Source: Flagellimonas amoyensis | GTDB taxonomy: Bacteria; Bacteroidota; Bacteroidia; Flavobacteriales; Flavobacteriaceae | Direction: 5' to 3' | Length of the DNA: 64,000 nucleotides | Assembly (NCBI RefSeq): GCF_003058265.1 | Contig: NZ_QBUK01000013.1 | Location: 1-64,000 of the forward strand | In this document: piece by piece, positions 59,055-64,000 of the stretch | How the letters are laid out: each line of letters begins with the position of its first letter | How positions within the stretch are numbered: the stretch's first letter is position 1 | Program-made: the position numbers and the translations under genes | Notes under the pieces: model-generated | Told to the model about the DNA's origin: nothing | The model's input: the letters and a program-made list of their open reading frames with translations, nothing else | The model's database searches: none

Positions 59055-61460
59055 TTAGAATTTAAAGTTGTAGGTCAATGAGGGAACAATACCAAAAATG
59101 GCTGTTCGGGTAGCTTGGTTGGCCCCGGTCTCCAAATTTTGGCCAAAGGAAATCGATGCTGCATTTTTTCGGTTGTAGAGGTTATAGATGCTGAGCACCC
59201 ATTCCCCTTTGAAACGCTTGTTCTCATATTTCCGAGGTTTGTAGTTCACGGAAACGTCCATTCGGTGATAGGCTGGCAACCGGTCGGAATTCCGAGGTGC
59301 ATAGGTGGCTATGGACAGACCTTCGTACACATATTGTCCATTGGGATAGGTCACTGGTCTTCCCGTTTGAAAGACCAAATTGGTCCCAAAGCTCCATTGA
59401 TCGTTCAACTGATAGGCCCCGGAAACGGATATATCGTGGGTTCGGTCAAAAGCGGAATTGTACCAGTCGCCATTGTTGATGCCCGGACCTCCCGCAGTCC
59501 CTCCCAAGGTCCGCTGTTCTGATTTGGAAAGCGTATAGGCAATCCACCCTGTAAAATCACCTTCATTCTTGCGAAGTAGCAGTTCCAGTCCATAGGCACG
59601 CATTTCGCCATTCAAAATTTCGGTTTCTATGGTGTTCTGGCCGATCAGGTCAGACCCATCTATATAATCGATTCGGTTGTCCACTGTTTTGTAATAGGTT
59701 TCCACTTCCAAGGAATAGGCCTTGTCCAAAAAGTTGCGGAAATAGCCCAAGGCATATTGGTTGGACAACTGCGGTTTGATAAAAGGGCCACTGGGCGTCC
59801 AAACATCCAATGGGGTCACCGACGAAGTGTTCGATAGCAAGTGAATGTACTGTGCCGTTCTAGAATATCCGGCCTTGATGGACGAATCCTCATTGAGTAG
59901 ATAGGCCAAGGAAACCCTAGGCTCAAGATTACCGAATGTCTTGATGGTCTCGCTTTTGGCATACTCCGTTTCCCCTATGGCCTCGCCTCGTTCATAAATA
60001 TCCAGCAGGGAATTGTACACCACCGGTTGCCCGTTCGCATATTCGGAGATGGGCTGTCCGCCCAAGCGTGAAAAGGCACTGTACCGCATACCATACTGTA
60101 GGGTCAGGCTGGGGGTCAGTTTATGCTCTGCGTTGATGTAGATGCCACTTTCCAATGCCCTTTTTTGGTCCAATTTCAATGGGTTTACCGGAGATGTATC
60201 GGCTGTTGGGTTCACTTCCCCGGGGTCAAAATCATAGTAAATGCCATTGACTCCAAAATCCAGGTTGAAGGCATCGCTCAAATAATATTTGAAGTCATAC
60301 TTAAGGTTGTAATTGGTGATGGAAGAAACCCATTCAAATTCATCCTGGGCAAACTCCAGGTCATAGTCATATCGACTCCAAATAGCGGAAAGATTGGAAA
60401 ACAAACGATCATTGAAGATGTGGTTCCAACGGAGGTTGCCCGAAGCATTGCCGTAGCTGCTATCAAAACTGCTGCCCAGTTTAAAGGCATCCCTACCAAA
60501 ATAACCACTCAGAAAAAGTTTGTTATTGGTATTGATGGCATAATTGGTCTTGAGGTTCAGGTCGTAAAAACTGACACTATTTTCTTCCCCTGCAGCTTTG
60601 AGCAATAGATCCACATAGGAACGACGACCGGCAACCAAAAAAGAACCCTTGTCGCCAAAAAGAGGCCCTTCGGCCGTTAGCCTGCTGGAGATGACCCCTA
60701 TACCCCCTGTAAGGGCAAAGTTTTTGTTGTTCCCATCCTTTTGACGGATGTCCAATACCGAGGAGACCCTACCCCCAAAACGGGCCGGGATGCCTCCCTT
60801 GTAGAGTTTCACGTCCTTGATGGCGTCTGCATTGAACACCGAAAAGAAACCGAACATGTGCGAAGTATTGTAGATGATGGCCTCATCGAGCAATACCAGG
60901 TTTTGGTCCTGTGCCCCTCCCCTAACATGGAAACCTCCTGTACCTTCCCCATTGTTGGTGACGCCAGGCAACATCTGTAGGGATTTCAGCACATCCACTT
61001 CCCCGAGCACTACGGGCATTTGCTTGACGGTACCCATGTTCATCTTCACCACGCTCATTTCGGGCTTGCCCAATAAGGCTCGTTCCGGTTCGTCCGCGGT
61101 GACCACGACTTCGTCCAGTTCAGTGGAGAATTCGGAAACTTCCACATCGTTTTTCAGGTCTTGGACCAAGTTGATCTTCATCTGAATCTCATTGTAGCCC
61201 ATATAGGAAATCCTAAGGGTGTATTCCCCGGCCGGGGCCGTGATGGAATAAAAACCATATTCATTGGTTACTCCACCGATCGTGGTCCCTCCCAAGAGCA
61301 CCGAAGCCCCAAAAAGGGTTTCCCCGTTGCTTTTGTCGGTAATGGTCCCACTTACGGTGTGGCTGTCCTGCCCCATGGCCTGCGCACAACCCAAAAGGAA
61401 AAGCCACAGCAGCCATAAGGTGTTTTGGGCTGCTTGTCCCAATTGCGTTCTTCTGTTCAT
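59055..61460 (-). CDS. TonB-dependent outer-membrane receptor
   Basis: An 801-residue active transporter of the outer membrane. The signal peptide is at residues 1-30 (ending AMG), followed by a carboxypeptidase-regulatory-like domain (VSGTITDKSNGETLFGASVL, about 35-115), the plug (VLGEVDVLKSLQMLPGVTNN, GGFHVRGGAQDQNLVLLDE) and the 22-strand barrel ending in SLTYNFKF. The terminal Phe is the assembly signal. With the DUF4249 lipoprotein it forms a two-gene uptake unit that shares the same strand. The ligand may be a siderophore, peptide or glycan. Confidence 0.95.
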   Translation of the reverse strand: MNRRTQLGQAAQNTLWLLWLFLLGCAQAMGQDSHTVSGTITDKSNGETLFGASVLLGGTTIGGVTNEYGFYSITAPAGEYTLRISYMGYNEIQMKINLVQDLKNDVEVSEFSTELDEVVVTADEPERALLGKPEMSVVKMNMGTVKQMPVVLGEVDVLKSLQMLPGVTNNGEGTGGFHVRGGAQDQNLVLLDEAIIYNTSHMFGFFSVFNADAIKDVKLYKGGIPARFGGRVSSVLDIRQKDGNNKNFALTGGIGVISSRLTAEGPLFGDKGSFLVAGRRSYVDLLLKAAGEENSVSFYDLNLKTNYAINTNNKLFLSGYFGRDAFKLGSSFDSSYGNASGNLRWNHIFNDRLFSNLSAIWSRYDYDLEFAQDEFEWVSSITNYNLKYDFKYYLSDAFNLDFGVNGIYYDFDPGEVNPTADTSPVNPLKLDQKRALESGIYINAEHKLTPSLTLQYGMRYSAFSRLGGQPISEYANGQPVVYNSLLDIYERGEAIGETEYAKSETIKTFGNLEPRVSLAYLLNEDSSIKAGYSRTAQYIHLLSNTSSVTPLDVWTPSGPFIKPQLSNQYALGYFRNFLDKAYSLEVETYYKTVDNRIDYIDGSDLIGQNTIETEILNGEMRAYGLELLLRKNEGDFTGWIAYTLSKSEQRTLGGTAGGPGINNGDWYNSAFDRTHDISVSGAYQLNDQWSFGTNLVFQTGRPVTYPNGQYVYEGLSIATYAPRNSDRLPAYHRMDVSVNYKPRKYENKRFKGEWVLSIYNLYNRKNAASISFGQNLETGANQATRTAIFGIVPSLTYNFKF

Positions 61461-61585
61461 TTTTTGAAGTTTTGATGATGGTGATTTTTAATGTTCATCT
61501 CCATAGACAAATCAGGAAATGAAGGGTTGCACGGATTTCGTTATTTCTATCTTTTTTGATACTTTGAAAAACTTTTTTTCATTCA

Positions 61586-61618
61586 GGTGCAACCTTTTGT
61601 CCGTTCATTTGTCTTTAG
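61586..61618 (+). promoter_or_regulatory. ECF-type promoter of the sigma/anti-sigma operon
   Basis: GGTGCAACCTTTTG at 61586-61599 and GTCTTTAG at 61611-61618. The -35-like GCAACC and the -10-like GTC are 16 bases apart. The same two blocks with the same spacing occur at 63806-63838, before the next transcription unit. The downstream start codon is 27 bases away. Recognition by the encoded ECF factor is inferred from the repetition. Confidence 0.65.
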
Positions 61619-61644
61619 CTCAAACAAGGCATCAACCTAAGCCA

Positions 61645-62184
61645 TTGGAAACAGATATCCGTTTTACGCATAGATCCATAGTGGAACAGTGCAAAGCAGG
61701 CAGTACCAGCTCGCAGTATGAGCTGTATTCCTACTATGTGGATGCCATGTACAACGTGGGGCTACGGTTTTTGGGCAATACGGAAGATGCGGAGGATATT
61801 GTGCAGGACAGTTTTGTGGATGCCTTCAAGAACCTGGACAACTTCAAGTACGAAAGTAGTTTTGGTGCCTGGCTCAAACGCATTGTCATCAACAAAAGCA
61901 TCAACCATCTGAAGACCAAACGGATATCCGTGGTGCCCATGGAGGCACACGAGTTCCATTTGGCGGATGAGGAGCCCGTGGAGGCGGAGGCAACGGACAT
62001 CAAAAAAGTGAAAAAGGGCATTGCCCTACTCCCGGACGGTTATCGGGAGATCATCAATCTGTATTTGATTGAAGGATATGATCATGTGGAAATTGGGGAA
62101 ATATTGGGTATATCCACCAGCACATCCAAATCCCAATACCACAGGGCCAAGAAAAAATTATTGGAAATCATCAATGAATTGTAA
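61645..62184 (+). CDS. ECF-type RNA polymerase sigma factor
   Basis: A 179-residue ECF sigma factor. Region 2 is RFLGNTEDAEDIVQDSFVDA, the conserved linker helix is GAWLKRIVINKSINHLKTKR and region 4 has YREIINLYLIEGYDHVEIGE. I choose the TTG at 61645 because the promoter-like blocks end at 61618 and no ATG follows before conserved residues; the frame is open 42 codons upstream across the promoter. The next gene starts in its stop codon (TAATG), so an anti-sigma factor is coupled. Confidence 0.9.
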   Translation: METDIRFTHRSIVEQCKAGSTSSQYELYSYYVDAMYNVGLRFLGNTEDAEDIVQDSFVDAFKNLDNFKYESSFGAWLKRIVINKSINHLKTKRISVVPMEAHEFHLADEEPVEAEATDIKKVKKGIALLPDGYREIINLYLIEGYDHVEIGEILGISTSTSKSQYHRAKKKLLEIINEL

Positions 62185-62723
62185 TGGACAATTTTGAAAA
62201 ACATATCAGGCAGAATGCGGATCAGTTTGACGAACACAGGGCGGACAGGGCCAAAATGTGGGCCAAGATCGCAGCTGACCTGAAACAGGAAGAGCCAAAA
62301 GTGGTTCCCCTCTGGAGAAGGCCCATGGTCCAAATAGCGGCTTCCGTGTTGCTCTTGGTGGGCCTTACCTCATTTATCTGGCTGAAGGGATTGGGCCAAG
62401 GAGCGGACCACACCCAATATGCTTCCAAAGAATTGATGGAAATAGACATGTATTACAAGGACCTGGTCTCCTATCAAGTCCAGTTGGTGAAGAACAATCC
62501 CAGACTCACCGAGGATGACAAGGCCGAATTCCTGTCCTTCATGGATGAACTGGACGCTGAATATGATGTCCTGAAGAAAGAAATGCAAAAGAACCTTGAC
62601 AACGAGCGTGTGTTGGAAGCCATTGTGGGCAATTACAAAAAGCGCATTGAGCTCATTGAGAATTTATTACGGCAGTTGAACGATTCTAAAAAAGTGGATG
62701 ATGATTATGGGTACACATTATAA
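62184..62723 (+). CDS. Membrane-bound anti-sigma factor
   Basis: A 179-residue protein with one membrane helix at about residues 48-67 (MVQIAASVLLLVGLTSFIWL), a basic cytoplasmic N-terminal domain (FEKHIRQNADQFDEHRAD) and a coiled periplasmic C-terminal domain (ERVLEAIVGNYKKRIELIEN). The layout and position, overlapping the sigma gene by one base, show an anti-sigma factor that holds the ECF factor until a periplasmic signal releases it. The following gene overlaps its end. Confidence 0.88.
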   Translation: MDNFEKHIRQNADQFDEHRADRAKMWAKIAADLKQEEPKVVPLWRRPMVQIAASVLLLVGLTSFIWLKGLGQGADHTQYASKELMEIDMYYKDLVSYQVQLVKNNPRLTEDDKAEFLSFMDELDAEYDVLKKEMQKNLDNERVLEAIVGNYKKRIELIENLLRQLNDSKKVDDDYGYTL

Positions 62724-63792
62724 AAAAGCACTGTGGATGGTGCTGATGCTGTTCTCGGTGTATGTGGGAAAAGCTCAGGAGAAGGTATATAAGACCATAG
62801 AGAAGAGTTTTCCGTTGACGGGTGCCGGTGAGTTGCACTTGGAGAACAAATATGGGAATGTGACCTTGAAGGGATGGGACCAGAACAAGGTCGCCGTAAC
62901 AGTTTCCATCACGGTCAACCATCGCAAAAAGGAAAATGCACAAGAGCTGTTGCAGCGCATCAGTCCCGAGATGAAGGCGAACAACGGTTATGTTTCCATT
63001 GTTTCCGAAATATCCAATAAGAATACGGGCTGGTTCGCCGACTTTTTCAACCGGAACAATCCCATCGATTTTGACCGCAGCCATGTGCAGATCGATTATG
63101 AAGTGTATCTCCCCGCAAAAGCCGGGTTAAAGATCACCAATCGCTTCGGGGATGTGATATTGGAAAATTGCAACGGCCCTTTGACCGCTTTGATAGAGCA
63201 TGGAGACCTGTGGATCGGGGAAAACCTGAATAAGGCAAACATTGTCCTGAAGTACGGGAAAATTAGGGCCAAAGACCTGAACTATGCCGATCTGGACCTA
63301 AAGAACGGTGAACTTGACATGGAAAATTCCAAAAGTCTGCGCTTACGCAGTGATGGAACCGAAATCAATATCCACGCGGTGAGTTCATTGGAAATCTATT
63401 CCAACAAAGACAATATTACGGTGAGTGAGGCAGGTACCTTGTACGGGAGTATGGAATTCACCACGTTCAAGTTGGACCGATTGGCGCAGGAAGTGGACCT
63501 GAAGTTGAAGATTGTGGATTTTCGCCTATTTGGGATCACCAACCCATCCGCAGAAATCACCATAGAACAGGAATCGGCAGATATTACGCTGTCCGTTGCC
63601 AATTTTTCGCATCGTTTTACGGCTACCTTGGAGGAAGGGATGGTACGCTTGCCCAAATCCTTTGAGAATGTCGACTCCGAAATGCTGGACAAGGGACGCA
63701 GGCTCCGAAAGATCGAGGCAACTTATGGATCGGACAAAAAAGGAAGCATTTCCATTCAAGGCCAAAAGGGAATTGTAACATTGAACGATTAA
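62707..63792 (+). CDS. DUF4097-like exported adhesin-type protein
   Basis: A 361-residue exported protein: a signal peptide (KKALWMVLMLFSVYVGKAQ) and then a repetitive beta-sheet domain of the DUF4097/DUF2807-like type (LENKYGNVTLKGWDQNKVAV, KAGLKITNRFGDVILENCNG and EINIHAVSSLEIYSNKDNI are rungs of the helix). Such proteins are often controlled by the adjacent sigma/anti-sigma pair. The start is uncertain among 62698, 62701 and 62707; all overlap the end of the anti-sigma gene by 17-26 bases. Probably the periplasmic or outer-membrane effector of the operon. Confidence 0.85.
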   Translation: MGTHYKKALWMVLMLFSVYVGKAQEKVYKTIEKSFPLTGAGELHLENKYGNVTLKGWDQNKVAVTVSITVNHRKKENAQELLQRISPEMKANNGYVSIVSEISNKNTGWFADFFNRNNPIDFDRSHVQIDYEVYLPAKAGLKITNRFGDVILENCNGPLTALIEHGDLWIGENLNKANIVLKYGKIRAKDLNYADLDLKNGELDMENSKSLRLRSDGTEINIHAVSSLEIYSNKDNITVSEAGTLYGSMEFTTFKLDRLAQEVDLKLKIVDFRLFGITNPSAEITIEQESADITLSVANFSHRFTATLEEGMVRLPKSFENVDSEMLDKGRRLRKIEATYGSDKKGSISIQGQKGIVTLND

Positions 63793-63805
63793 AAAATACC
63801 AATTG

Positions 63806-63838
63806 GGTGCAACCTTTTGGCAATTGTATTGTCTTTTA
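63806..63838 (+). promoter_or_regulatory. Second ECF-type promoter, before the right-edge gene
   Basis: GGTGCAACCTTTTG at 63806-63819 and GTCTTTTA at 63831-63838, with the same 16-base gap as in the upstream copy at 61586-61618. The start codon is about 25 bases downstream. This links the edge gene to the sigma factor's regulon. Confidence 0.65.
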
Positions 63839-63866
63839 AAAAAAATCAATCAAAAATTGCATGCAC

Positions 63867-64000
63867 ATGATCAATCAAAAAACGGCATTGCCCCTACTTT
63901 TTCTACTTTGGGGCCTTTTGGGCTTTGCCCAAGACAATGATGGGGAATACATCACTTTCAACGATCGCAAGAACGTGGTACATGGGGTCTATTTGGGCCT
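63867..64000 (+). CDS. Exported protein, truncated by the window end
   Basis: Only the first about 44 residues are visible: a signal peptide (LPLLFLLWGLLGFAQ) followed by DNDGEYITFNDRKNVVHGVY, an opening seen in flavobacterial outer-membrane proteins. The start could also be the ATG at 63861. The promoter at 63806 places it in the ECF regulon. The product may be an outer-membrane beta-barrel, but the rest is outside the window. Confidence 0.7.
   Translation, partial: MINQKTALPLLFLLWGLLGFAQDNDGEYITFNDRKNVVHGVYLG

Overview
The window looks like chromosome from a marine member of the Flavobacteriaceae. A Muricauda/Allomuricauda-like genus is my best guess, from gene content and a GC content that appears to be in the mid-to-high forties, but I could not test it. 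Supporting signs are Bacteroidetes promoters (TAnnTTTG), weak ribosome-binding sites, SusC-type TonB receptor with DUF4249 lipoprotein, DUF4251, DUF1835, fused branched-chain keto-acid dehydrogenase E1, many short lipoprotein signals ending in SC, and dispersed TCGAG-type palindromes. I see no rRNA, tRNA, CRISPR array, transposase or prophage. Most of the window is ordinary chromosome.

Layout. 0-1.1 kb: AT-rich accessory pair (HTH regulator, HNH nuclease). 1.1-9 kb: FKBP isomerase, Cys-cluster protein, M13 peptidase, class V aminotransferase, then a six-gene minus-strand operon run by an ArsR-type repressor with two visible operators. 9-12.3 kb: M28 carboxypeptidase and a short RadC/JAMM protein. 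12.3-15.5 kb is the oddest part: an unrecognised AT-rich gene, a candidate structured small RNA with promoter and terminator, a HAD plus ParB-like pair, three operator-like repeats at exact 21-bp spacing, a 39-residue membrane protein, and an ORF with an unclear start. 15.5-22.4 kb: sugar dehydrogenase, DUF4251, EamA exporter, OmpA, lipocalin, BCKDH E1. 22.5-26.7 kb: 2OG oxygenase, SUI1, then DUF1835-nucleoside phosphorylase-binding protein operon. 27-30.9 kb: uracil-DNA glycosylase with a 34-residue membrane partner, MutS2, and an AT-rich gene bracketed by a 10-bp inverted repeat. 31-39.8 kb: Gfo/Idh oxidoreductase, regulators (DUF2975/XRE, MarR, HxlR/NmrA), OmpX-like barrel, ArsC/LMW-PTP-like phosphatase, and an HTH-membrane-serine hydrolase fusion. 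39.8-45.8 kb: AguB/AguA (agmatine to putrescine), glycosyltransferase, helicase, primary-type sigma factor. 45.8-46.1 kb: two tandem paralogous microproteins. 46.2-55.4 kb: Hpt-like protein, M19 dipeptidase, thioesterase, DUF72, a homopolymer-frameshifted lipoprotein gene, DUF1080, DUF2461, CysE/CysM. 55.4-64 kb: MoxR-type AAA plus VWA pair, DUF4249 plus TonB receptor, and an ECF sigma/anti-sigma/DUF4097 operon whose promoter sequence recurs before the gene at the right edge.

Functional links. Cysteine is made by the CysE-CysM overlap pair and putrescine by AguB-AguA. Several regulators sit on visible operators of their own (XRE, ArsR, MarR, HxlR). The most interesting unexplained items are the candidate small RNA (13.4 kb), the tandem microproteins (45.9 kb), the phased repeats (14.85 kb), the HTH-hydrolase fusion (38-39.8 kb), the matching ECF promoters (61.6 and 63.8 kb) and the possible mobile cassette (30.2-30.9 kb). 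All functions are inferred by reading the sequence; no database search was run.
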